Part shown: one piece after another, positions 30,990-38,829 of the stretch
Layout: every line of letters starts with the position of its first letter
How positions within the stretch are numbered: the first letter of the stretch is position 1
Notes under the pieces: generated by a model
What the model saw: the letters and a program-made list of their open reading frames with translations, nothing else
Databases searched by the model: none
What the model was told of the DNA's origin: nothing
Translations under genes and position numbers: made by a program
Assembly: GCF_900453105.1 (NCBI RefSeq)
Contig: NZ_UGPW01000001.1
Span: 868,001-932,000 of the forward strand
From: Moraxella ovis
Lineage (GTDB): Bacteria > Pseudomonadota > Gammaproteobacteria > Pseudomonadales > Moraxellaceae
DNA length: 64,000 nucleotides
Direction: 5' to 3'

Positions 30990-33013
30990 GCTGGATGCAA
31001 AAACTTTATCGGACGTATGAGGCGGTCTCATCAAAATCATCTGATGATACGCCCTTGACACCCATTGGGCATACTCAGCAAACCGCCCATATTGTCATTA
31101 CCATCAATGGCAATGGTGATTTTTTGACAGCAAGTGTCATGCCTGCCAAAACCGCCATTATGCTACCTGCTACCGAATCATCAGAGAACCGCACCAGTGG
31201 CGAAGCCCCACACCCCTTGGCGGATAAATTGCAATACGTCGCCCAAGATTATCCAGCGTTTGGCGGTAACAAAAAAGCCTATTTTGGCGGCTATGTGGCA
31301 CAGCTAAAAGCGTGGTGCGACAGTCCTTTTGCTCACCCAAAAGTCCAAGCGGTACTAAATTATGTCAAAAAAGGCAAGGTTGTTTCTGATTTGGTGCAAG
31401 CAGGCGTGTTGCCTGTGGATGTACAAGGCAAAGTCCTTAGCAAATGGGACGAACCAAGCGAAGCCCCCGCCATTTTTTCGGTATTGACAAAAACCAAAGG
31501 TGAGATTGAATTTGGGTCGGCTTTGGTGTGTTGGCGTGTTGAAGTGGCAGGCGATGCCCAAGCGGATACTTGGACGGACAGCGATATTTGGCAATCTTGG
31601 TCAGAGTATTTATCGTCTGCAGACAGTGAGCAGGGTTTTTGTTTGGTAAAAGGCGAGATGCTTACCATTGCGACCATGCACCCTGCCAAGTTGCGACATA
31701 CAGGCGACAAAGCCAAACTCATCTCGTCCAACGACACGGCAGGTTATACCTATCGTGGGCGGTTTGTCTTAGCAGAAGAATCGGCAAGTATCTCGGCTGA
31801 TGTGTCGGCGAAGGTACACAGTGCGTTACGTTGGCTTATCGCCAGACAAGGCATTCGTAACGGTGAACAGGTAACGATTGCTTGGGCGGTTGGCGGACAA
31901 GAAGTGCCGTCGCCTTTGTTGGATTATTTTAGCCAGATTGATGTTGATGATATTGACGCTCTTGACATTACTGCCGATGAGACACCACAAGATACTCAGC
32001 AAGATGTTCAGCAAGATTTATTAGGCAATAAAGACTGGTCGGCAGACTTTGGGCGTAAAGCGTCTTATTTTATCAAGAAAAAATTGCACGGCTATCAAGC
32101 TAAATTGGACGAACATGAACAAATTTCTCTACTCATGCTTGATTCTGCGACCCCTGGTCGTATGGCATTGACTTATTACCAAGAATTTTTGCCCAGTGAT
32201 TATTTTGCCAACTTGGACGCTTGGATAGATGATTTTTGTTGGTATCAACGCCACAGTATCGAAAACCCCAATGCCAAAAAATCTGATAAAAAACAAACGC
32301 TTTGGGCGGTCGTTCCGCCTTCGCCTTTTGTGATTGGGCAGGCGGTCTATGGCGTGTCGTTAAGCGACAATCTAAAAAAACAGCTCTATGCTCGCCTGTT
32401 GCCCGTGATTGCAAGCGGTCAAAACGTGCCAATCCCTTATGACTTGGTACAAAAAAGTTTTCAAGTTGCCTGCAATCCCAATGGCTGTGAAAATTGGGAA
32501 TGGCAACGCAATATCGGAGTTGCTTGTGCTTTATATAAAGGCTGGCGAGCCCGTCATCATGATTTATCACAACGGAGAATTTATGATATGAATTTAGACA
32601 AAGGAAATCGTTCACGAGATTATTTATTCGGTCGGCTGTTGGCAGTGGCAGAAGCCCTAGAAAGTAAAGCCTTGCAAATTGCTGATGAGAACCGCTCAAC
32701 CAATGCCGAACGCTATATGCAACGCTTTGCCACAAGACCGCTTAGTACATGGCTTCAAATTGAGCTGGGGCTTGACTCCTACAAAAATCGCTTGCGTAAT
32801 AATCGCTACATGGGCTTTTTGAAAAATCGTGAAAAAGAGATTGACGAAATCGTCTTTGCTCTAAACAACCTAGACGGCGACAAAACATGGCTAGATAAGC
32901 CATTGGACGGCGAATTTTTGCTTGGTTATCACAGCCAAAAAATGGCATATCGTACCAAATCTGACCAAACTGACCAAACCAATCAAGACAACGAAACCGA
33001 ACAATCCCAATAG
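30986..33013 (+). CDS. cas8c: Cascade large subunit Cas8c (Csd1 family)
   Basis: Large subunit of the type I-C effector; it recognises the PAM and recruits Cas3. The 675-aa protein is longer than typical Cas8c (around 580-620 aa). Family features include GGNKKAYFGGYVAQLKAW, KASYFIKKKLHGYQ, MALTYYQEFLPSDY and the C-terminal DYLFGRLLAVAEALESKAL region. Extra length comes from a Gln/Asp-rich linker (QDTQQDVQQD, near residue 335) and a Thr/Asp/Gln-rich tail (last 18 residues). The distal part contains an internal in-frame start for a separate small subunit (see 32588). It overlaps cas5 by 4 bp and precedes cas7 by 9 bp. Confidence 0.94.
   Translation: MSWMQKLYRTYEAVSSKSSDDTPLTPIGHTQQTAHIVITINGNGDFLTASVMPAKTAIMLPATESSENRTSGEAPHPLADKLQYVAQDYPAFGGNKKAYFGGYVAQLKAWCDSPFAHPKVQAVLNYVKKGKVVSDLVQAGVLPVDVQGKVLSKWDEPSEAPAIFSVLTKTKGEIEFGSALVCWRVEVAGDAQADTWTDSDIWQSWSEYLSSADSEQGFCLVKGEMLTIATMHPAKLRHTGDKAKLISSNDTAGYTYRGRFVLAEESASISADVSAKVHSALRWLIARQGIRNGEQVTIAWAVGGQEVPSPLLDYFSQIDVDDIDALDITADETPQDTQQDVQQDLLGNKDWSADFGRKASYFIKKKLHGYQAKLDEHEQISLLMLDSATPGRMALTYYQEFLPSDYFANLDAWIDDFCWYQRHSIENPNAKKSDKKQTLWAVVPPSPFVIGQAVYGVSLSDNLKKQLYARLLPVIASGQNVPIPYDLVQKSFQVACNPNGCENWEWQRNIGVACALYKGWRARHHDLSQRRIYDMNLDKGNRSRDYLFGRLLAVAEALESKALQIADENRSTNAERYMQRFATRPLSTWLQIELGLDSYKNRLRNNRYMGFLKNREKEIDEIVFALNNLDGDKTWLDKPLDGEFLLGYHSQKMAYRTKSDQTDQTNQDNETEQSQ
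32588..33013 (+). CDS. cas11c: Probable internally translated small subunit Cas11c
   Basis: In type I-C systems the small Cascade subunit Cas11 is made from an internal start inside cas8c; this is established for the subtype. Here an in-frame ATG at 32588 follows GGAG (32574-32577) with a 10-nt spacing. Translation would give a 141-aa polar helical protein beginning MNLDKGNRSRDYLFGRLLAV and ending in the Thr/Asp/Gln-rich tail. The start sits exactly before the conserved GRLLAV helix, where the C-terminal domain of Cas8c begins. An out-of-frame ATG at 32583 is closer to the GGAG site and could compete. Production is inferred, not observed. Confidence 0.6.
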   Translation: MNLDKGNRSRDYLFGRLLAVAEALESKALQIADENRSTNAERYMQRFATRPLSTWLQIELGLDSYKNRLRNNRYMGFLKNREKEIDEIVFALNNLDGDKTWLDKPLDGEFLLGYHSQKMAYRTKSDQTDQTNQDNETEQSQ

Positions 33014-33022
33014 GAGTATCTT

Positions 33023-33865
33023 ATGAGCTTAACCAAAAAAATTGATTTTGCCCTTATCATTCAAGTACAAAATGCCAACCCCAATGGCGACCCACTAAAC
33101 GGCAACCGTCCGCGTACGGATTTTCAAGGTTTTGGCGAAATCACCGATGTGTGTTTAAAACGCAAAATCCGCGACCGCTTGCAAGATGCAGGCGAAAGCA
33201 TTTTCGTGCAATCCGATGAGAAAAAGACAGACGGCATGACAAGCCTTGCCAATCGTGCCAAAGACAAAGAAGTTGGCTTGGGGGCGGACGCATTTAACGC
33301 CAAAAAATCAAGCCGTGATGAGACTGCCAAAAAAGCCTGTGAAAAATGGCTTGACGTGAGAAGTTTTGGGCAAGTGTTTGCCTTTGGCAAAAGCGATGAA
33401 GGTTCGGGCGTATCCATTGCTGTGCGTGGACCTGTGAGCATCAAGTCGGCATTTAGCGTTGAGCCTGTTAGCGTAACCAGCACCCAAATCACCAAAAGTG
33501 TGAGTGGTGAGGGCGACGGCACCAAAAAAGCGTCCGACACCATGGGCATGAAACACCGTGTGGATAAGGGCGTGTATGTGGCGTTTGGGGCGATGTCGAC
33601 ACAGCTTGCCGAGCGGACGGGATTTAGTGATGACGATGCCCAAAAAATCAAAGACGTGCTTGTCAAGCTCTTTGAAGGCGATGCGTCATCGGCTCGCCCT
33701 GAGGGGTCTATGCAAGTTATCAAACTCATCTGGTGGGAGCATAACTGCAAATCAGGACAATACTCATCGGCAAAAGTACACGCCAGCCTAAGCGTAAAAG
33801 CGGACGGCAGTTATGAGCTAAACAACCTAGCAGGGCTAACGCCAGAAGAAATTGATGGATTCTGA
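33023..33865 (+). CDS. cas7c: Cascade backbone subunit Cas7 (type I-C, Csd2)
   Basis: Cas7 polymerises along the crRNA spacer to form the Cascade backbone. The 280-aa protein has the RAMP-like start FALIIQVQNANPNGDPLNGN, which includes the conserved NANPNGDP loop, then RTDFQGFGEITDVCLKRKIR. The Csd2 signatures DVRSFGQVFAFGK and VRGPVSIKSAFSVEPV follow, as does GMKHRVDKGVYVAFGAM. AGGAG precedes the ATG by 6 nt. It overlaps cas4 by 11 bp. Length and motif order are standard, and codon use here is more GC-rich than in cas3. Confidence 0.96.
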   Translation: MSLTKKIDFALIIQVQNANPNGDPLNGNRPRTDFQGFGEITDVCLKRKIRDRLQDAGESIFVQSDEKKTDGMTSLANRAKDKEVGLGADAFNAKKSSRDETAKKACEKWLDVRSFGQVFAFGKSDEGSGVSIAVRGPVSIKSAFSVEPVSVTSTQITKSVSGEGDGTKKASDTMGMKHRVDKGVYVAFGAMSTQLAERTGFSDDDAQKIKDVLVKLFEGDASSARPEGSMQVIKLIWWEHNCKSGQYSSAKVHASLSVKADGSYELNNLAGLTPEEIDGF

Positions 33866-34466
33866 TAAACGCCTTATCTTGCTCTCCGCCCTGCAACATT
33901 ACGCCTTTTGCCCGCGTCAATGTGCCTTGATTCACAATGAACAAGCATGGGCGGAGAATTATCTGACCGCACAAGGCAAACTGCTCCATGAGCGGGTAGA
34001 TGGCGGTGAGCCTGAAACTCGTCAAGGTACTCGTTTTGAGCGAAGTGTACACGTCTTATCGGATACGCTTGGGCTGTCGGGCGTGCTTGACATGGTGGAA
34101 GTATCCAAAAATGGCGACATGCACCCTGTGGAATATAAGCACGGCAAGCCTAAGCCTACCGACATTGATAAGATTCAGCTTTGCTCGCAAGCGATGTGTC
34201 TAGAAGAGATGACGGGGCGGACAGTGGCAAGTGGCTCGCTGTGGTATGGCAAAACCCGTCATCGCTTGGCGGTGGTCTTTGATGAGGAACTGCGCGCCAA
34301 AACGCTGGCAACCATTGACAGTGTTCGCACCATGCTACAAAGCGGACAAACGCCATTGCCGATTTATGACAAACGCTGTAAGGCGTGTTCACTTGTGGAT
34401 ATTTGTGAACCTAAGTTATTGCAAAAAGACAAATCCATTCAATATGCCAAGCAACTTTTTGAGTGA
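33855..34466 (+). CDS. cas4: Cas4 exonuclease (Fe-S, spacer adaptation)
   Basis: Cas4 trims prespacers and selects PAM-bearing ends for Cas1-Cas2. The RecB-like nuclease has the first Fe-S cysteines in HYAFCPRQCALIH and the C-terminal cluster in DKRCKACSLVDIC. Catalytic residues lie in LSGVLDMVE and MHPVEYKHGKP (E-x-K type). About 203 aa from the ATG at 33855; a TTG one codon upstream is possible. The start is inside the last codons of cas7, so translation is probably coupled. Its place before cas1 matches the type I-C order cas3-5-8-7-4-1-2. Confidence 0.95.
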   Translation: MDSDKRLILLSALQHYAFCPRQCALIHNEQAWAENYLTAQGKLLHERVDGGEPETRQGTRFERSVHVLSDTLGLSGVLDMVEVSKNGDMHPVEYKHGKPKPTDIDKIQLCSQAMCLEEMTGRTVASGSLWYGKTRHRLAVVFDEELRAKTLATIDSVRTMLQSGQTPLPIYDKRCKACSLVDICEPKLLQKDKSIQYAKQLFE

Positions 34467-34472
34467 TATGAC

Positions 34473-35486
34473 ATGAAAAAACTCAAAAACACACTCTATA
34501 TCACAACCCAAGGCACTTATTTACATAAGGAGCGAGAAACGCTCGTGGTGGAGCAAAACCGCCAAAAGGTCGCTCAATTGCCCATTCATGCCATAGAGCA
34601 TATTTTTTGTTTTGGTAATGTGTTGGTGTCGCCATTTTTATTGGAATTTTGTGGGGAATATGGCGTGAATTTGGCGTTTTTTACCGAACATGGGCGGTTT
34701 TTGGGTCGTTTTGTTGGTCGCCAAAGTGGTAATGTGTTACTAAGGCGTACCCAATATCGGGTGTCGGATTCAAACCCTGTGCCGATTGCCAAAAACATCA
34801 TCGCCGTCAAAATTGGTGCCAGCAAGCGTGTTTTGCAACGCCATATCCGCAATCATGGCGACAATGACGAGATTCAAAATGCCATTATCGCCCTAAATCA
34901 AGGACTTCACGCCCTAAAACAGGCACAGAGTTTGGAGGTGATTCGTGGGATTGAGGGCAATTGTGCGTCTTGTTATTTTGCCGTTTTTGGGCAGATGATT
35001 GGGCATGCGACTGGGTTTAGCTTTGAGGGCAGAAACCGTCGTCCGCCCCGTGATGGTGTGAATGCCTTGATGTCGCTCCTTTATAGCGTGCTTGGCAAGG
35101 AGATAAGTGGAGCGTTGCAGGGCGTGGGGCTTGACCCGCAAGTGGGATTTTTTCATGCCGATAGGTCGGGGCGAAACAGTTTGTCGCAGGATATGCTCGA
35201 AGAGTTTCGGGCGTGGTGGGTGGATAGAATGGTGCTGTCGCTCATCAATCGTGGGCAGATTAAGCCTGATGATTTTCGCCAAGAGATAAGCGGTGCGGTG
35301 ATTCTAAAAGATGATGCAAGACGGGCGGTGTTTCAAGCCTTGCAAGCCAAAAAGCAAGAGAAAATCACGCACCCATTTTTGGGCGAGGAGATTGCAATCG
35401 GGCTACTTCCCCATGTGCAAGCCATGCTACTGGCTCGGCATTTGCGTGGGGATTTGGCAGAATATCCACCGTTTTTGATGAGATGA
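34473..35486 (+). CDS. cas1: CRISPR integrase Cas1
   Basis: Metal-dependent integrase that inserts spacers at the leader end as a Cas1-Cas2 complex. The 337-aa type I-C Cas1 has the N-terminal beta domain (NTLYITTQGTYLHKERETLV) and the helical catalytic domain. Likely metal ligands are the Glu in RGIEGNCASCYF, the His in VGFFHADRSGRNSL and the acidic DMLEEFRAWWVDRMV segment. The C-terminus is complete. It starts 6 bp after cas4 and ends 6 bp before cas2, a compact adaptation module. Confidence 0.97.
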   Translation: MKKLKNTLYITTQGTYLHKERETLVVEQNRQKVAQLPIHAIEHIFCFGNVLVSPFLLEFCGEYGVNLAFFTEHGRFLGRFVGRQSGNVLLRRTQYRVSDSNPVPIAKNIIAVKIGASKRVLQRHIRNHGDNDEIQNAIIALNQGLHALKQAQSLEVIRGIEGNCASCYFAVFGQMIGHATGFSFEGRNRRPPRDGVNALMSLLYSVLGKEISGALQGVGLDPQVGFFHADRSGRNSLSQDMLEEFRAWWVDRMVLSLINRGQIKPDDFRQEISGAVILKDDARRAVFQALQAKKQEKITHPFLGEEIAIGLLPHVQAMLLARHLRGDLAEYPPFLMR

Positions 35487-35492
35487 TGAGAT

Positions 35493-35783
35493 ATGTTAAT
35501 GTTAATCAGTTATGATGTGGCGATGGATGACGGCGGGCAAAAGCGCCTAAGGCACATCGCCAAACATTGCCAAGATTATGGCGTGCGAGTGCAGTATTCG
35601 GTGTTTGAGTGCGACATCATGCCCGACCAATGGGTGGTATTAAAAGACAAGCTATTAAAGGCGTACGACCCTGACAAGGACAGTTTGCGGTTTTATCATT
35701 TGGGCAGTAAATGGCGTGGCAAAGTGGAACATCATGGGGCAAAAAAGAGTGTGGATTTGTTTCAAGATACGCTGATATTGTGA
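35493..35783 (+). CDS. cas2: CRISPR adaptation protein Cas2
   Basis: A 96-aa ferredoxin-fold protein that dimerises to bridge two Cas1 dimers during spacer integration. It has the start LMLISYDVAMDDGGQKRLRH with the conserved Asp of the beta-1 strand, and the core YGVRVQYSVFECDIMPDQW. The tail VDLFQDTLIL is normal for type I-C. It is the last gene of the cas operon, 198 bp before the first CRISPR repeat. No terminator follows, so operon transcription may run into the leader. Confidence 0.97.
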   Translation: MLMLISYDVAMDDGGQKRLRHIAKHCQDYGVRVQYSVFECDIMPDQWVVLKDKLLKAYDPDKDSLRFYHLGSKWRGKVEHHGAKKSVDLFQDTLIL

Positions 35784-35981
35784 TAAAAAAGAGGTAAATC
35801 GTGGCTCGCTAACGGGCAGTTCTCATCAAAATACAGGCAGGTTAGCGATGAGCTAAGTTTTTGAATTATTTAACAATTGAAAATAAAAACAAGTTCATTT
35901 ATAATCAATGGCCTTTTTAAGGCTTAGGTTAGCGATTTTACCCATTCTAAGCCTTAAAGATATAGCCTTTAAACAAAGGCT
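35784..35981 (+). promoter_or_regulatory. CRISPR leader
   Basis: AT-rich 198-bp leader between cas2 and repeat 1. The octamer GTTAGCGA occurs at 35841-35848 and 35928-35935 and inverted at 35806-35813. An 11-bp direct repeat AGGTTAGCGAT starts at 35839 and 35926. A promoter is at 35877-35905, and two hairpins follow it. The degenerate last repeat at the far end confirms this is the leader side. Confidence 0.85.
35877..35905 (+). promoter_or_regulatory. Pre-crRNA promoter in the CRISPR leader
   Basis: TTGAAA (35877-35882), 17-nt spacer and TATAAT (35900-35905). Transcription should begin near 35912, just before the first leader hairpin. Confidence 0.72.
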
Positions 35982-35983
35982 AT
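35916..35983 (+). repeat. Two hairpins at the leader-repeat junction
   Basis: Hairpin one: TTTAAGGCTTAG at 35916-35927 pairs perfectly with 35947-35958, with a 19-nt loop. Hairpin two: ATAGCCTTT at 35962-35970 pairs with AAAGGCTAT at 35975-35983, with a 4-nt loop. The second hairpin includes the first two bases of repeat 1. Confidence 0.8.
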
Positions 35984-37962
35984 CGCACCCCATACGGGTG
36001 CGTGTGTTGAAACGTATTTTTCTCTTAACTTCTGTTCTGCGTTGCGGATCGCACCCCATACGGGTGCGTGTGTTGAAACATAATATCCCTAATGGTTATC
36101 CAGTTTGTAAAAATCGCACCCCATACGGGTGCGTGTGTTGAAACATCTTCGTCAAAACCATCTAAATAATCACGCAAAATCGCACCCCATACGGGTGCGT
36201 GTGTTGAAACGCGTCATGTAATATTTATTTATATTATATATATAATCGCACCCCATACGGGTGCGTGTGTTGAAACTATCGCTTTGCTAAATTATTTTAA
36301 GCCGCTTAGATCGCACCCCATACGGGTGCGTGTGTTGAAACGCGTCATGTAATATTTATTTTTATTTATATTATAATCGCACCCCATACGGGTGCGTGTG
36401 TTGAAACGTCTATTTGCGCTTATTATAACGCTCGTCTTACATCGCACCCCATACGGGTGCGTGTGTTGAAACTTACCGTCCTGTCAATGACCGCCGATGC
36501 CAGTTAATCGCACCCCATACGGGTGCGTGTGTTGAAACAACAGCCTACAGACTATTTTATAATTTTTTGGCATCGCACCCCATACGGGTGCGTGTGTTGA
36601 AACAAGCCTGCTTATTTTATCCCCCCCATCGCACCCCATACGGGTGCGTGTGTTGAAACGTGTCCAGTCATTATAGCCTCCTTATGGCTTGAATCGCACC
36701 CCATACGGGTGCGTGTGTTGAAACTATTATTTTTTTATTTATTTTTTTATTTATTTTATCGCACCCCATACGGGTGCGTGTGTTGAAACCTTGTAAAAAC
36801 CCCTGTCAATCTCTCTCAATAGCATCGCACCCCATACGGGTGCGTGTGTTGAAACAGCGGCGGCGATGAGCTGGGCTTTGGGGATTTTGATCGCACCCCA
36901 TACGGGTGCGTGTGTTGAAACGCCGACAATGACCCAAGTTGCCTGTCTGCGAACTATCGCACCCCATACGGGTGCGTGTGTTGAAACATAATATCCCTAA
37001 TGGTTATCCAGTTTGTAAAAATCGCACCCCATACGGGTGCGTGTGTTGAAACATCTTCGTCAAAACCATCTAAATAATCACGCAAAATCGCACCCCATAC
37101 GGGTGCGTGTGTTGAAACGCGTCATGTAATATTTATTTATATTATATATATAATCGCACCCCATACGGGTGCGTGTGTTGAAACTATCGCTTTGCTAAAT
37201 TATTTTAAGCCGCTTAGATCGCACCCCATACGGGTGCGTGTGTTGAAACGCGTCATGTAATATTTATTTTTATTTATATTATAATCGCACCCCATACGGG
37301 TGCGTGTGTTGAAACGTCTATTTGCGCTTATTATAACGCTCGTCTTACATCGCACCCCATACGGGTGCGTGTGTTGAAACTTACCGTCCTGTCAATGACC
37401 GCCGATGCCAGTTAATCGCACCCCATACGGGTGCGTGTGTTGAAACAACAGCCTACAGACTATTTTATAATTTTTTGGCATCGCACCCCATACGGGTGCG
37501 TGTGTTGAAACAAGCCTGCTTATTTTATCCCCCCCCCATCGCACCCCATACGGGTGCGTGTGTTGAAACGTGTCCAGTCATTATAGCCTCCTTATGGCTT
37601 GAATCGCACCCCATACGGGTGCGTGTGTTGAAACTATTATTTTTTTATTTATTTTTTTATTTATTTTATCGCACCCCATACGGGTGCGTGTGTTGAAACA
37701 AAAACCAACGCATCGCATACCGCGATGTAAAAAATCGCACCCCATACGGGTGCGTGTGTTGAAACTATATAGTAGGCGCGTCGTGTCGTGTCGTGTCGTA
37801 TCGCACCCCATACGGGTGCGTGTGTTGAAACCAGTGACTGGATAGCCGTAGGGGTACATGGGATAATCGCACCCCATACGGGTGCGTGTGTTGAAACGAC
37901 AATCAAAGCTTGATGGGAGTGAGTGATATTATCGCACCCCATACGGGTGCGTGTATTGAAAC
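35982..37962 (+). CRISPR. Type I-C CRISPR array, 31 repeats and 30 spacers
   Basis: The 32-nt repeat starts ATCGCACCCC and ends GTGTGTTGAAAC. It holds a 7-bp stem (CGCACCC with GGGTGCG) around CATAC and the GAAAC end typical of type I-C, so it is read on the plus strand. Spacers are 33-34 nt, except spacer 10 (36604-36627, 24 nt) and its copy spacer 24 (37512-37537, 26 nt). Repeats 1-30 are identical; repeat 31 (37931-37962) has G to A at repeat position 25, marking the old end. Spacers 2-12 (36080-36757) recur in the same order as spacers 16-26 (36988-37667). Spacers 1, 13-15 and 27-30 are unique. Spacers 4 and 6 share their first 20 nt. Confidence 0.98.
36048..37699 (+). repeat. Segmental duplication inside the CRISPR array
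   Basis: Block A (repeat 2 through repeat 13, 36048-36789) and block A' (repeat 16 through repeat 27, 36956-37699) carry the same eleven spacers and twelve repeats. The only difference I found is the C-run of spacer 10 versus 24 (C7 versus C9). Spacers 13-15 lie between the blocks. Confidence 0.93.
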
Positions 37963-38302
37963 TCAATATCTTAATTTGATTCAAAAGTCCTATCGGGATT
38001 GGAATAGGCAAGGCAATAATTCACTTGATTTTTCTTCATCTTTTGTTTGATTTATTTTTCTATTTTACTGGATTATTTTCTAAGTTAATGCCTGTGCAAT
38101 AAGAGGGGTTAAATCGTTGTATCTAAGTTTTTAATAATCACCATTATAAGAGCGGCAAACAAGTGATTTTATTTAGCTTAATTTAAGAAATGCTTTGTTG
38201 TTTTTTAAGTGTTTGCTTTAAGTTGATGGTCATATTGAAGTCGTATGCAAGGCATACTATAATGTGACCTCTTAAAACATATATTGATTGCAAGGTTAGA
38301 TC
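37963..38302. other. Intergenic region between CRISPR array and ispF
   Basis: A 340-bp AT-rich stretch. The right end holds the ispF promoter. A weak 5-bp stem (CCTAT with ATAGG, near 37990-38009) follows the last repeat but is not a convincing terminator. No second cas gene, degenerate repeat or RNA gene was recognised. Confidence 0.6.
38235..38263 (+). promoter_or_regulatory. Promoter of ispF
   Basis: TTGAAG (38235-38240), 17-nt spacer and TATAAT (38258-38263), 39 bp before the ispF ATG. Confidence 0.65.
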
Positions 38303-38782
38303 ATGATAAAAATCGGTCAAGGCATAGATGTTCACGCTTTTACGACAGGCGATTTTGTAACGCTTGGCGGTGTGCGTATTCCTCACACGCACGGCATTAA
38401 GGCTCACTCAGATGGCGATGTGTTGTTGCACGCTTTGGCGGATGCACTGCTCGGAGCGTTGGCACTTGGCGACATTGGACGGCATTTTCCCGATACCGAC
38501 CCTGCGTTCAAGGGGGTGGATAGCAAGATTTTGTTAAAGCACGTCTATGAACTTGTCAAATCACATGGCTATACGCTTGGCAATGCCGACATGACGGTTA
38601 TTTGCGAGAGCCCAAAAATCGCCCCGCACAACACCGCCATGCGTGAGACCATCGCAGGTGTGCTTGGCACAGGTGTGGACTGCGTGAGTATCAAGGCGAC
38701 CACCAATGAAAAAATGGGCTGGATAGGGCGTGGCGAGGGCATTTGGGCGAGTGCGGTGGTGTTATTGGTTAAAAAATCTTAG
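38303..38782 (+). CDS. ispF: 2-C-methyl-D-erythritol 2,4-cyclodiphosphate synthase
   Basis: Cyclises CDP-methylerythritol 2-phosphate in the MEP isoprenoid pathway. The 159-aa trimeric enzyme has the zinc-binding GQGIDVHAF (D9 and H11 region) and [30 protein letters not shown] follows, and the C-terminal [16 protein letters not shown] closes the active site with the neighbouring subunit. Length and motifs are standard. It is usually next to ispD, which is absent here. It begins the segment downstream of the CRISPR array with its own promoter. Confidence 0.97.
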   Translation: MIKIGQGIDVHAFTTGDFVTLGGVRIPHTHGIKAHSDGDVLLHALADALLGALALGDIGRHFPDTDPAFKGVDSKILLKHVYELVKSHGYTLGNADMTVICESPKIAPHNTAMRETIAGVLGTGVDCVSIKATTNEKMGWIGRGEGIWASAVVLLVKKS

Positions 38783-38829
38783 CTTGACATAATTGTAAAT
38801 TTAGTTGCCAATAAATACAGGAAAATCAA

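Noticed and set aside
33124..33750. 208-codon ORF antisense to cas7
   Set aside because: A shadow of the cas7 reading frame with Ser/Leu-rich composition and no start signal.
37475..38011. ORFs of 73-116 codons on both strands within the CRISPR array
   Set aside because: They are translations of the repeat units (recurring NTRTRMGCD or HPIRVRVLK patterns) and not genes.
35784..38302. Additional CRISPR systems (type V Cas12a or tracrRNA) or anti-CRISPR genes near the array
   Set aside because: No RuvC-type effector, anti-repeat or small acr-like gene was found; all cas genes fit type I-C.
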